Positions 9,111 through 16,965 of a stretch of DNA of 31,489 bases are shown here, piece after piece; position 1 is the stretch's first letter, and each line of letters starts with the position of its first letter. The notes beneath the pieces are model-generated. The model saw only the letters and a list, made by a program, of their open reading frames with translations, was not told the DNA's origin and searched no databases. Position numbers and translations under genes: made by a program. The DNA comes from a virus, in IMG/VR virus record IMGVR_UViG_3300031563_000005, positions 1 through 31,489 of that record. One strand, given 5' to 3'.

Positions 9111-9740
9111 TTATATATTTCCTATATTTTTATTTACTTTTAGTTCTATGGCTAGTCCTAGCCAATCCGTACCGGGAGTTTTATAACTAGCATATCGATG
9201 TTGAAATCCTACTGCTTGAATTTCACCATAAGGCTCTCTAGTTCTTGGATGACCACTTTCTACATTGCTTCTAAGATAATATTCAAATTTAAAAGGAGCA
9301 CCTCGTGTAGTGTATTTTACCTGACGGAAAATCTCCTCATCTTGTACTTTTTCAATATCACTTTTGATTGAGCGAAGTGCATTAATATTGTTAGACTCTT
9401 TAGTAGAATATTCATGTTTGTTTGTTCCAAACTTTAGCCCTACTAAAATATGTGCGGCAGATTTCATTAGACCAGTACGTGTATAAACCTTACGAACCGG
9501 AGCGCCACCAACATATGATCCTGGGCCAAATTGTGGGTTTTTTGGCAACTGTCCACGCCAGAAGACATTAGATTGAGCGAACTTTCTAGCGTCTTTTAAT
9601 TCATTGATGAGATTTTCTGCTATCTCGCTAAGAATACGCTTAACTAGATATAATCCACTATCATTAAGTTGAGCAAGCAAAGCCTTTCGATTTTGTACGC
9701 CAACTTTGCCAACTGTTTTACCTGCTGAAATTAGTGCCAT
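9111..9740 (-). CDS. HK97 gp10-like neck / tail completion protein
   Basis: This 209-aa basic protein opens with a helical segment ('RKALLAQLNDSGLYLVKRILSEIAENLINELKDA'-like, residues about 18-52). It then has a Gly-rich linker with 'VFWRGQLPKNPQFGPGSYVGGAPVRKVYTRTGLMKSA'-type sequence, and a strand-rich C-terminal part with 'RTREPYGEIQAVGFQHR'. A phage protein with an N-terminal helix, an 'RTG.L..S' motif and this position fits the HK97 gp10 neck family that joins head and tail. It lies 10 bases after the connector gene and 13 bases before the tail terminator gene. The assignment is by motif impression and synteny. Confidence 0.68.
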   Translation of the reverse strand: MALISAGKTVGKVGVQNRKALLAQLNDSGLYLVKRILSEIAENLINELKDARKFAQSNVFWRGQLPKNPQFGPGSYVGGAPVRKVYTRTGLMKSAAHILVGLKFGTNKHEYSTKESNNINALRSIKSDIEKVQDEEIFRQVKYTTRGAPFKFEYYLRSNVESGHPRTREPYGEIQAVGFQHRYASYKTPGTDWLGLAIELKVNKNIGNI

Positions 9741-9749
9741 AGTATTAGT

Positions 9750-10349
9750 CTATAACTCGAAAGGAATTACTTCATCAAAGGGGTTAGTGTATAAATCAAG
9801 TATTGCTTTTGTAGATGTAGCTAGAAATTCACGGGTGAATATTTCTCTTACTGCGGCCTGTGAATCTAGTGTTTTTGAAAATACTCCGAAACGTCCTTTG
9901 CGGTGATCTTTATAAGCTTTTACTGCAATTTCTATAGTTGCTTGTTTTACTGAGCTGGGAACTGTATTATATCCATAGACATATTCTACATAAATATTTT
10001 GTGCTCCAAAGGGAAATAATGTGCCGGAAGTTAGCTCAATACGTCCAGTTTGTGGATAATAGACATAATCATCTGTTTCTGTTAGAGCAGTAGCTGTAGA
10101 TATTCCTGATTTAGAACCGGCATATTTTACTGTGCTAAGACTAATGATAGGCGCTTTAATATAAAGAAATTCCAATCCGGTTCCATTATAATATGCAGAA
10201 GTATCTGCCGAGGAAAAAGTATGTCCTGTATATTCAGTTACAACATTTTGAGCAGCAGTTGCTAATTCTAAAAGAAAATCGTCTTCCGACGTGACTGAGT
10301 CCGAGATATCTAAGTACTGTTTAACATCTGTTACTGTTATCCAAGCCAT
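9750..10349 (-). CDS. Head-tail connector protein (gp6-like adaptor)
   Basis: This 199-aa protein begins 'MAWITVTDVKQYLDISDSVTSEDDFLLELATAAQNVVTEYTGH', the signature of the phage head-tail connector/adaptor family (HK97 gp6, phiE125 gp8 type): an N-terminal helical bundle that docks under the portal. The middle is beta-rich ('YYPQTGRIELTSGTLFPFGAQNIYVEYVYGY'), and a helical segment with 'VKQATIEIAVKAYKDHRKG' follows, both typical of the family. The RBS (AAAGGA) lies inside the last codons of the upstream endonuclease, and the two genes overlap by 13 bases. In this region it is separated from the capsid gene by a terminator and the endonuclease. Confidence 0.85.
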   Translation of the reverse strand: MAWITVTDVKQYLDISDSVTSEDDFLLELATAAQNVVTEYTGHTFSSADTSAYYNGTGLEFLYIKAPIISLSTVKYAGSKSGISTATALTETDDYVYYPQTGRIELTSGTLFPFGAQNIYVEYVYGYNTVPSSVKQATIEIAVKAYKDHRKGRFGVFSKTLDSQAAVREIFTREFLATSTKAILDLYTNPFDEVIPFEL

Positions 10350-11032
10350 TTAGTGTATCCTTTGTGGGATTTTCTTTTTCCTTGGTGCAATAATACCATA
10401 TTTGAGTGTACTAAATTATTTTCCCTACAAAATCCACGAATGCTATATACTCTTATAAAATTTCCATCTGGATCTGCAAAATCAAAACTTTGTAAAGGAT
10501 TATGAACGTATTTTTCTTTAAAGTACCATTTTGTCCAACCAAAATGATTTGTATATTTTTCTTTATTAACTTGTATCATTGCGGGCCTACTTAATTTATT
10601 ATCTCTACAAAACTTGGACAGATTAAATACTTTTATATTTATGCCATCTGGAGAAGTAAAATAATAAGTTTTAGTATTCCCAGGAATATTCCCTTTTAGT
10701 TTCTTAGAAATTTTCTTTTTTGTTTCTTCGGAAAATTTTCCAGCAGTTGTTCCCCCAAGCTGTATATTGTATCCATTTGGTACGATGCTATTATAAAATC
10801 TAATGTACATCTTTTCTTTTTCGTCTAAATCTTCTCTAGACATTCCATAATCTATAACTTCTGTTTTAAAATTTTCTACCCCATGTTTTTTAATTGCATT
10901 GTGTATTGGGTATTTTCTTTTCTTAGAATAGATTAAATGTTCTTTAAATCTTTTCTCCGCTGTTTTTGTTGTCTGCCCAATATATACTTTTCCATTAACA
11001 ATATTTTCTATTTTGTAAATTATTCCGTACAT
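10337..11032 (-). CDS. GIY-YIG homing endonuclease (copy 2) with two C-terminal NUMOD modules
   Basis: This 231-aa protein has the nuclease domain first: 'YGIIYKIEN', 'YIGQT', the 'EKRFKEHL' Arg region and 'YNIQLGG'. A NUMOD3-like linker follows ('FSEETKKKISKKLKGN'). Two tandem copies of the same DNA-binding module end the protein, one with 'VFNLSKFCRDNKL' and 'GWTKW', the other with 'VYSIRGFCRENNL' and 'GYTKW'. It is inserted between the major capsid terminator and the connector gene and overlaps the latter by 13 bases. It has its own predicted host-type promoter, with the start codon almost at the predicted transcription start. Copy 1 at 789 has only one of the C-terminal modules, so the two proteins differ in target recognition. 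Confidence 0.93.
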   Translation of the reverse strand: MYGIIYKIENIVNGKVYIGQTTKTAEKRFKEHLIYSKKRKYPIHNAIKKHGVENFKTEVIDYGMSREDLDEKEKMYIRFYNSIVPNGYNIQLGGTTAGKFSEETKKKISKKLKGNIPGNTKTYYFTSPDGINIKVFNLSKFCRDNKLSRPAMIQVNKEKYTNHFGWTKWYFKEKYVHNPLQSFDFADPDGNFIRVYSIRGFCRENNLVHSNMVLLHQGKRKSHKGYTKWLG

Positions 11033-11039
11033 AGTGTAT

Positions 11040-11067
11040 ATTATATCATATTCCTATAATATTGCAA
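11040..11067 (-). promoter_or_regulatory. Sigma-70-type promoter for homing endonuclease
   Basis: On the minus strand TTGCAA (11067-11062), a 16-base spacer and TATAAT (11045-11040) lie directly upstream of the endonuclease ATG at 11032. Predicted initiation is within a few bases of the start codon, so the mRNA would be nearly leaderless. The -35 box abuts the T-run of the capsid terminator, so the gene arrived as, or became, a separately expressed unit. Confidence 0.6.
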
Positions 11068-11071
11068 CATT

Positions 11072-11105
11072 AAAAAAGGGGAGGGAGCATGAAGCCCCGC
11101 TCCCC
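11072..11105 (-). terminator. Rho-independent terminator after major capsid gene
   Basis: Read on the minus strand, GGGGAG pairs with CTCCCC around an inner GC-rich loop and is followed directly by TTTTTT. It lies 25 bases beyond the capsid stop codon and would end the abundant capsid transcript before the homing endonuclease. Confidence 0.85.
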
Positions 11106-11129
11106 AAGTTATTGATTATACTACGTTTT

Positions 11130-12443
11130 TTAGACCTTATGGAATCTGTGACTCACCGGTGGGTTGCTGGTAATAGCAACTGGTTGCATTGGTTGGAAGT
11201 CAATACGAGTGCTAGCCACTAGCGACACGACCTGGGTGGTGATGTTCTTATCCTGCTCTACTAGCGTACCGGGGTTGAGTCCTGGGCCGGCGCCTGGTCC
11301 ACCTGGGCGACCTACTATGAAGCCCGAGCGGCTAGCTAGAACCATATCCTTATTGGCCGCTAGACCAGAAGTATTACCCATATTTCCTGAGGTAGTATTC
11401 ACGAACTCAGAAAGAACAATTGGAACACCAAATACATCAGCGACCTGGCCTCGGAGGATTGTAGCTCCGGGGCCAAACTTATCAACAGTCTTCACGTTAG
11501 TATCGGCTAGAAGATCGTTGTATCCATTTACACCAACAAACAAAACTAGATCATCAGTTCGCACTCCGCGAATACCCATATCACCACGCATATTTAGTAC
11601 GTCTGTAGTGGAGAATACAGAAACTTGCGCGGCAGAAGCAACTGAACCATAATCATTTGCTAGCCATTTGAGACCCTGCCAAGTATTATAAACGGCAGTT
11701 TGTCCAGTTGCATTTGTGGTTTTACCATTAATGATATTATCGTCAATCTGGCGTGCTAGAGTATTAATAATATCATTTCGTAGCATGTCTAGTACTGGAA
11801 CGAGTGAGTCTGCTTCAACTTCGTAAGTGAACTCGGTTAGAACGGCTAGTTTCTCAAGATTTAGAGTTACCTGAGAAATTCCTGCACTTGAAGCCGTAGG
11901 AGCAGTCTGACCCTGTGAGACTTTATAGGCAGTAGTACGAGAAGTCTGAACGGGAAGTAGGAAGGGATTCGTTGGCATACGAATCTCTGGGAACTGAGGA
12001 GCAACCAAGAGTCGTAGCTGAATTTCTAGCTCTAGCTGAGGAGAAAGACCTGTAGGAATGAGACCACTTAGAGAAGTTGGGTCCTGTGCCTTAATCTCAA
12101 AATCGATTCCGTGAACGGTAGCTAGAGTCTTCTGAACCCAAGGAGAGACTTTAGCTGCATCAGAACCTAGAATAGTCTTGTAAAGAAATACCTTATCTAG
12201 TTCCTTTTGCTCTTCTGGAGTGAAAGAGGTCTTGGGAGTAAAGCCTTTATTAGTAGGAAGAGTGGTTTCTTTGTCGTCGGTAAAGTGAATACCACGCTCA
12301 CCAGCTTCCACCAATTTTCGCTCTACTAGCTCAGTTGCGACATCTTCAATGTCCTTACGAGTGAGCTGATTTTCCTTAATTGAGCTGATTAAGGAAAGTA
12401 CCTTGTCTAGATCAGTTGCTTTAGTTTCGGTCTTATCGGACAT
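11130..12443 (-). CDS. Major capsid protein, HK97 fold
   Basis: This 437-aa protein has an N-terminal helical, charged region (about residues 1-110, the likely delta/scaffold domain removed by the protease). The capsid core follows, with 'SGLIPTGLSPQLELEIQLRLLVAPQFPEIRMPTNPF', 'TEFTYEVEADSLVPVLDMLRNDIINTLARQIDDNIING' and 'LADTNVKTVDKFGPGATILRGQVADVFGVPIVLSEFV'-type segments, characteristic of HK97-type capsid subunits (E-loop, spine helix, P domain). The start follows AGGAG. It is the last gene of the membrane protein-protease-capsid unit and is followed by a strong terminator. A Gly/Pro-rich loop ('GRPGGPGAGPGLNPG') near residue 385 is probably a surface loop in the A domain. Confidence 0.93.
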   Translation of the reverse strand: MSDKTETKATDLDKVLSLISSIKENQLTRKDIEDVATELVERKLVEAGERGIHFTDDKETTLPTNKGFTPKTSFTPEEQKELDKVFLYKTILGSDAAKVSPWVQKTLATVHGIDFEIKAQDPTSLSGLIPTGLSPQLELEIQLRLLVAPQFPEIRMPTNPFLLPVQTSRTTAYKVSQGQTAPTASSAGISQVTLNLEKLAVLTEFTYEVEADSLVPVLDMLRNDIINTLARQIDDNIINGKTTNATGQTAVYNTWQGLKWLANDYGSVASAAQVSVFSTTDVLNMRGDMGIRGVRTDDLVLFVGVNGYNDLLADTNVKTVDKFGPGATILRGQVADVFGVPIVLSEFVNTTSGNMGNTSGLAANKDMVLASRSGFIVGRPGGPGAGPGLNPGTLVEQDKNITTQVVSLVASTRIDFQPMQPVAITSNPPVSHRFHKV

Positions 12444-12449
12444 TTTGTG

Positions 12450-13667
12450 TTACTCCTTTGAGCGTAAAATCATTTCTTGTAATTCAATGAGGGCTTTTTC
12501 AATATCTTCGTTTGAAACAGAATTATCGTTGTTATCTTCTATAACGGAATTTGTTTCATTTTCATTTTTTTCAAATGCAAATTTTTCAAATACTAAGTCT
12601 TTTAGTTCTAAAGCTTGATCATCTGTAAGAGCTTTGAATAGTGCTACAACATCTTCAAATGCTAGAGACAACTTCTGAGGTGTTTCCGATGTAGCCTTCT
12701 CATCTTCTACAACAACACCCTCTTCTTGTTCCTCCACTGCATCTTCAACTACAACATCCTTTTTATCAATTTCGGAATAAAACGCTTTTGCCATAGAAAC
12801 TTCGGTGTAAGGATTAGCAGCAATAGCAACCAAAGACACCTCAAATAAATCAAGTTTTTTGATGTAGAGGATAACTTGATCTGCCACTTGCTTAAATTCA
12901 TGCTCTAGTACCCTAAATCCGATGGAAGCTTGGCGAAGAATTCCTTCTTTTACAAGTTGTTTAATTTTTGGAGCTGTTTCTGAAATCATAGCCTTTACTT
13001 CTAGACCACGATTTGTAACTCTTGCTTCAACTGGAACACCAATTACTTGGTTTGGATCGTGCTGGTTTAGAATGACACCCACTTTAAGAAACTTGTCAAC
13101 AGTGCCATCAAAAGCGTGTGGGTCTACAATATCTCCCATTCGATCAATGTCTGGAGTACTAGCTAGAATATTGACGTAGAAATTCTGATCGCCTTCGCCA
13201 TCACCTGAAGTGCCGTCTGATGATTTGAATTCCTTAATTTCAGCTAGAAAATGACCTTCTGTATTTAGCCGAACGTCTTTAAGTTTTCCTGTTTCTACAT
13301 CAAAAATTTGTCCAGTAATTTCATCCACGTATTTTTTCCCATCTATTTTAGTAAGGAGCGCACCAGCAGCATTAAAAATTTCAGTATCTTTTTGCTGACC
13401 TGATCGTTGGCGAGCTGCAATTAGAGCCGAGCGGTAGACTTTTCCATTCTTTCCGTGCGGATATTTCCAATATCCCTTTGTTTCTGAATTTCCTTCTGTA
13501 GCATGACCTAAAAACCACTTGCTATATTCTGCCCAATCAGGAGGATCACCAAGAATAGCATTACCATCCGCGCCATTGAACGTCCATGCTGTAGACTTAT
13601 CAACTTTACCTTGATCAATTAGGGAACTTGCGTGAGTTTTCCCTTTTGAGTTAAGTGCATTTGACAT
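12450..13667 (-). CDS. Prohead maturation protease with extra N-terminal domain and acidic C-terminal scaffold-like tail
   Basis: This 405-aa protein has a central protease domain (about 160-300) of the HK97 prohead protease family: catalytic His203 in 'NQHD', Ser248 in 'RQASIGFRV', and an acidic residue in 'DLFEVSLVAIAANPYT'. The first ~110 residues form a separate domain ('PPDWAEYSKWFLGH', 'GYWKYPHGKNGKVYRSAL') not found in short members of the family. The last ~100 are acidic and helical ('VVVEDAVEEQEEGVVVEDE'), like a scaffold segment. The enzyme cleaves the capsid delta domain and itself during maturation. It lies 6 bases before the capsid gene. No strong RBS is visible, so it may depend on coupling to the small upstream gene. 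Confidence 0.92.
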   Translation of the reverse strand: MSNALNSKGKTHASSLIDQGKVDKSTAWTFNGADGNAILGDPPDWAEYSKWFLGHATEGNSETKGYWKYPHGKNGKVYRSALIAARQRSGQQKDTEIFNAAGALLTKIDGKKYVDEITGQIFDVETGKLKDVRLNTEGHFLAEIKEFKSSDGTSGDGEGDQNFYVNILASTPDIDRMGDIVDPHAFDGTVDKFLKVGVILNQHDPNQVIGVPVEARVTNRGLEVKAMISETAPKIKQLVKEGILRQASIGFRVLEHEFKQVADQVILYIKKLDLFEVSLVAIAANPYTEVSMAKAFYSEIDKKDVVVEDAVEEQEEGVVVEDEKATSETPQKLSLAFEDVVALFKALTDDQALELKDLVFEKFAFEKNENETNSVIEDNNDNSVSNEDIEKALIELQEMILRSKE

Positions 13668-13673
13668 AATAAA

Positions 13674-13850
13674 TTAAGCCTTTTTCTTTGGGAACACATT
13701 TGTATTTGTTCCACCAATTACACCAGCTACACCAGATAGAAAACAAATAACCGCAGCTTTATAATCAGGTAAAACTTGTACACAAGCAGTAATAACACCA
13801 AGTACTCCAACCCAAGTAGAAGTTTGTTTAAACCAAGGTTTATTATCCAT
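13674..13850 (-). CDS. 58-aa membrane protein in the head module
   Basis: The frame runs from an ATG at 13850, preceded by AGGAG at 13859-13863, to TAA at 13674. The product begins MDNKPWFKQTS, has two hydrophobic segments ('TWVGVLGVITACVQVL' and 'AAVICFLSGVAGVIGG') separated by 'PDYK', and ends in a basic tail (PKKKA). This is a two-helix hairpin of the size and shape of small class II-like holins. A predicted late promoter lies just upstream, and the gene heads the protease-capsid unit. No endolysin gene is visible nearby, so a holin role is only a possibility. It could instead be a membrane-associated head assembly factor. The RBS and composition make the gene itself convincing. Confidence 0.75.
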   Translation of the reverse strand: MDNKPWFKQTSTWVGVLGVITACVQVLPDYKAAVICFLSGVAGVIGGTNTNVFPKKKA

Positions 13851-13882
13851 TTTTTATTCTCCTAATTTGTTCTAATTTATAC

Positions 13883-13907
13883 TAACGTAATTTGTGACGA
13901 TTTTGTT
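13883..13907 (-). promoter_or_regulatory. Predicted phage late promoter, copy 2 (membrane protein-protease-capsid)
   Basis: The minus strand reads AACAAAAT, CGTCA, CAAATTACGTTA, the closest match to the consensus of the five copies. It ends 33 bases upstream of the start of the 58-aa membrane protein and would drive the protease and major capsid genes, which end at the terminator at 11072-11105. Confidence 0.65.
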
Positions 13908-13915
13908 TTTTATTG

Positions 13916-15274
13916 CTAACTATATGTTGCTAGAAAATCATCTATATCTTTCATGTCAACATCATCTAAAGAATTCGTTGCATTTGGGTTAGGTCGCTCT
14001 GCTCTTGGTGCTTGCGGATCTGCTACTGGACGACCTGTAGACTGAGATGAGCCTCCTTGTTTTGGTTGTGGAATATCAAACTCAGGGCCATCTAACATGG
14101 GAAGATTAAAACGAGAAACCTTGTTGAGTTCTTTTCTAGCCTCATTTGCACTAATAATTCCAGCGTCTTTAATGGAAACCAAAAAGCGTCCAAAATCGGG
14201 TAAATCTTCTACAAGTCCTGGAATTGTATTTAACTGAAATCGTACAAAAAGAGTTTCGTCATTGTAGAAATTTTGAATAAGTTTTGTTAGACGATCTTCA
14301 ATTCGAGAAAGAATGGGGCGGACGGCTAGACGATAGAACATACGAATAACGTTTGAGGAAGTAGAGAAGTTTACATTTTCGCTATTCGCAAAGAATAACA
14401 TAGGAATGCGGAAAGTGGCTGCTACGCGGCGGGCTAGAAGTTGATCTATGTCACCCATTTTTACATCACTAATGCCATCTTGAATTTTCTCGTACTTGAG
14501 GCCATTTGAGAGAATAGCGATATTTCCACTCTTGCCTGCGAATGCACTGTATAGTCGCATCCATTCTGCGCGGATTTTATCTTTTATTGCCGGAGATAAA
14601 TGCATAGCCGTAGAAAGAGTACCATCAGGACGAGCGGAGTTTCTAAAATAATCGTAGAGAAAGTTGTTGGTGAGAAGTAAGCTGTTAGATTCCTTTTGAA
14701 TAGCTTCTAATGGAGACTGGCCCCAATAAGGCCCTTCTAGCGCGCGGTTCTTAATATGAGCAATTTGGAGGGGTTTATAAACTACTTTATTTCCTGACTT
14801 TCCATACTCATAATAATCAATAAATTTACGAGGATGCGGATGAATAATCATTTCTTGAGAATCTAGAAAGTATAACTCAGCGTGACCGTGGTCTACTTCT
14901 AGCGACGTAAAAGCATTTCCGAACAAACAATAATCTTTTATAATATCAGACATCCACTCGTTATAGGTGTGGAATGGATTTGGATTGCTAAAGAGATTCT
15001 TACGGAATGCGGCTTTACGAATATTATATGATTGAGTTAGTTCACCGTTCGCATCTTGTTTAAGAATCTCAATGGGAATCTGAGCAATAGCATCTTGTAA
15101 AAGAGCTACAGCTGTTCGCACATATACAACTGTCTTAAATGTGCCATATACTGTAGTTGGACTAAATTGTTCTGAGAAGTGGGCAGAATAAACCGCCGGA
15201 AAAGATTCTGAGTCTTTTTCTGATTGGGGAACTTCTGGTTCGATTGTTTTCTTTTGCCAAAATTTTAGATTCAT
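13916..15274 (-). CDS. Portal protein, HK97 family
   Basis: This 452-aa protein has the features of HK97-type portals: an early strand-helix region 'TVYGTFKTVVYVRTAVALLQDAIAQIPIEILKQD', 'NPFHTYNEWMSDIIKDYCLFGNAFTSLEVDHG', 'PLEAIQKESNSLLLTNNFLYDYFRNSARPDGTLS', the crown/stem part 'ATFRIPMLFFANSENVNFSTSSNVIRMFYRLAVRPIL', and 'ISANEARKELNKVSRFN'. It forms the dodecameric DNA channel at the capsid vertex and the docking site for terminase. No RBS precedes the ATG. Instead the late-promoter element ends only 8 bases upstream, so this mRNA may be leaderless or have a very short leader. Confidence 0.93.
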   Translation of the reverse strand: MNLKFWQKKTIEPEVPQSEKDSESFPAVYSAHFSEQFSPTTVYGTFKTVVYVRTAVALLQDAIAQIPIEILKQDANGELTQSYNIRKAAFRKNLFSNPNPFHTYNEWMSDIIKDYCLFGNAFTSLEVDHGHAELYFLDSQEMIIHPHPRKFIDYYEYGKSGNKVVYKPLQIAHIKNRALEGPYWGQSPLEAIQKESNSLLLTNNFLYDYFRNSARPDGTLSTAMHLSPAIKDKIRAEWMRLYSAFAGKSGNIAILSNGLKYEKIQDGISDVKMGDIDQLLARRVAATFRIPMLFFANSENVNFSTSSNVIRMFYRLAVRPILSRIEDRLTKLIQNFYNDETLFVRFQLNTIPGLVEDLPDFGRFLVSIKDAGIISANEARKELNKVSRFNLPMLDGPEFDIPQPKQGGSSQSTGRPVADPQAPRAERPNPNATNSLDDVDMKDIDDFLATYS

Positions 15275-15282
15275 GTTTAAAT

Positions 15283-15307
15283 TAACGTAATTTGTGACTA
15301 TTTTGTT
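15283..15307 (-). promoter_or_regulatory. Predicted phage late promoter, copy 3 (portal)
   Basis: The minus strand reads AACAAAAT, AGTCA, CAAATTACGTTA. The element ends only 8 bases before the portal ATG, closer than any other copy. If it is a promoter, transcription would start at or next to the start codon. Confidence 0.6.
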
Positions 15308-15346
15308 ATATACAGACTAAGCAGACTAGATGACTGGTTGTGCAGG

Positions 15347-15994
15347 TCATGTGATCTCCACGTTAGAGAACCAAATCGTTTTGTGATTAAACGGGTTATT
15401 ATAACGCCAGTGATAGCACCCGAATGCTAGCCGCGGCCCGAGCTGGTCGTGATAGCCAATCGGTCCATCATGATGAACGATCTCGTAGCCATCACGATGA
15501 ATCGCCAGACTGCCTATACCATCGGCACGCCAGTCCCAGGTCACCTCGACTTTCCACTGGGTCCAATGACCAAACAGGGTCGAGGCAGGGCATCGATAGA
15601 GCGTCTCTGGATGAGTCGCCTCACGATCCGGTGTGGCAGCGTGTGCATCCCATCGGGTAGTGATCTGTAGTTCACCTGCAATAAGCTGAAATGCAAGTGG
15701 TGCGGAGCGATTCTGGAAGTCCTCTGGATCGGCGTCTTGCGGGAACCAAAGGATTGCCTCACCGTCCTCATCTAATGGGTAGTCCCGTTCCATGAAGGTG
15801 TCAATATGGTAGACCAGAGGCGCTTGGAAAGGCGCGTGGTGTTGGTAGTCCTGTATGAACTCCACGCGCTTGGCCTGGTTGGCAGGGCCGCCGACGAACC
15901 AGTGGTCAACACGAATGCAATCGCGGCCATGTTCGGTGGCGAGTTGCGCGCCTCCGGGGGATAGGGTGCGGAGATGGAAGTTAGATAGATTCAT
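15347..15994 (-). CDS. Concanavalin-like protein resembling heparin lyase I family polysaccharide lyases
   Basis: This 215-aa protein has a jelly-roll pattern. Its C-terminal half matches the layout I know for the heparin lyase I-like polysaccharide lyase family: 'FGHWTQWKVEVTWDWRADG', then a short strand 'SLAIHRDGYEIVHHDGP', then 'LGPRLAFGCYHWRYNNP' and a final strand 'IWFSNVEIT'. The N-terminal half has 'VYHIDTFMERDYPLD'. I cannot confirm catalytic residues, so it may only bind a polysaccharide. It is the last gene of a GC-rich, tightly overlapping cassette; its ATG overlaps the upstream stop (ATATGA). Codon and base use differ sharply from the AT-rich portal and terminase genes on either side, suggesting recent transfer. 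Likely role: virion-attached depolymerase or adhesin. Confidence 0.65.
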   Translation of the reverse strand: MNLSNFHLRTLSPGGAQLATEHGRDCIRVDHWFVGGPANQAKRVEFIQDYQHHAPFQAPLVYHIDTFMERDYPLDEDGEAILWFPQDADPEDFQNRSAPLAFQLIAGELQITTRWDAHAATPDREATHPETLYRCPASTLFGHWTQWKVEVTWDWRADGIGSLAIHRDGYEIVHHDGPIGYHDQLGPRLAFGCYHWRYNNPFNHKTIWFSNVEIT

Positions 15995-16965
15995 ATTGGG
16001 CTATCCTTTTCAGTAGATATCTGCGTTGTTTGCAAAAGCGTAGTATCTATCCCGGGCCAGATCTGCTTATTCCCGAGAAGTGCCTGCTCTTTCATCCAAA
16101 TCATCGCTTGATCAATATAATTGTTCGCACCACTCGGAAACACAAAAAGACGAGCAAAGAGGTAATCCTGTGCCAGATCAAGAACGGCACCAGTGTATGT
16201 ATCATATTGATACCAGCCACCAGGGACTTCGTAGTATCCAGGGAAGGTTGCTGATTCTGAAAGGTGCGGATACCAGATACCCGTAGACCCTGCATCGAAT
16301 CCAACAGGTGGATCGCCGTTTTCGTCATAGCACGTTGGCAATACATCATATGCCGAATGCCCAAAGGAAATAACCTTGCCAAGGGTAAGATCATGCCAGT
16401 TATTATATAGGGATTGTAGTTTTGCGAGTCGTGTAGAGTCCGTCTCTAGAGCGATAGACTGTAGCAGCAAGTTGGTATCTACCGATCCCATCAACACCCC
16501 ATCCACCCAATGCTCCAGAACAGATCCACGCTTTACCGCTGCAATAACGTAGGTTTGACCCTCCGTTCGACGAAGTAGATCAGGAACAATCGGTGTCGCT
16601 ATCTGTGTTTCAGCACTGGCCGTTTGGTCAAAAAATGAAACCACGTAGGGCTGAAGTCTAATATGGCTTAAATAAAAGTTGCCAGATCCATTGTCGTAAG
16701 ACCCTGCTCCTCCCGATACTGAAGTAAACGCCGTCATCATCATCCAATCAAGATCACCGATAGTTGCGACGTTCTCGGCCAATGTGCCGGTCGAATTGTA
16801 CGCTGCAACAGTCACACCTGGAGCCCCACCAGCTGCTAATGTGCAGTCACCCGCCCCGTCCGATAGCGTATTACCTAAAGCACTATCCGTAATTTCAGAA
16901 ATCGGCACCGTTTCCGTCATGCGGAAATCAAGCGACAACGTAGGTGCGTCACTAATGACACTCAT
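15991..16965 (-). CDS. LamG/ConA-like beta-rich protein
   Basis: This 324-aa protein is strand-rich with the spacing of laminin-G-like or concanavalin-like domains ('TYVIAAVKRGSVLEHWVDG', 'MGSVDTNLLLQ', then 'LGKVISFGHSAYDVLP'). It is rich in Tyr, Trp, Gly and Asp, with a C-terminal helical segment 'YIDQAMIWMKEQALLGNKQI'. No signal peptide or membrane segment is present. Its start overlaps the upstream stop by one base (TAATG) and its stop overlaps the next start, so the cassette is translated as a unit. A carbohydrate-binding virion protein is a reasonable inference; I do not recognise a named family. Confidence 0.55.
   Translation of the reverse strand: MSVISDAPTLSLDFRMTETVPISEITDSALGNTLSDGAGDCTLAAGGAPGVTVAAYNSTGTLAENVATIGDLDWMMMTAFTSVSGGAGSYDNGSGNFYLSHIRLQPYVVSFFDQTASAETQIATPIVPDLLRRTEGQTYVIAAVKRGSVLEHWVDGVLMGSVDTNLLLQSIALETDSTRLAKLQSLYNNWHDLTLGKVISFGHSAYDVLPTCYDENGDPPVGFDAGSTGIWYPHLSESATFPGYYEVPGGWYQYDTYTGAVLDLAQDYLFARLFVFPSGANNYIDQAMIWMKEQALLGNKQIWPGIDTTLLQTTQISTEKDSPI

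Noticed and set aside
11164-11652. A 162-codon plus-strand frame
   Set aside because: It is fully antisense to the major capsid gene, lacks an RBS, and has low-complexity Pro/Ser/Thr composition.
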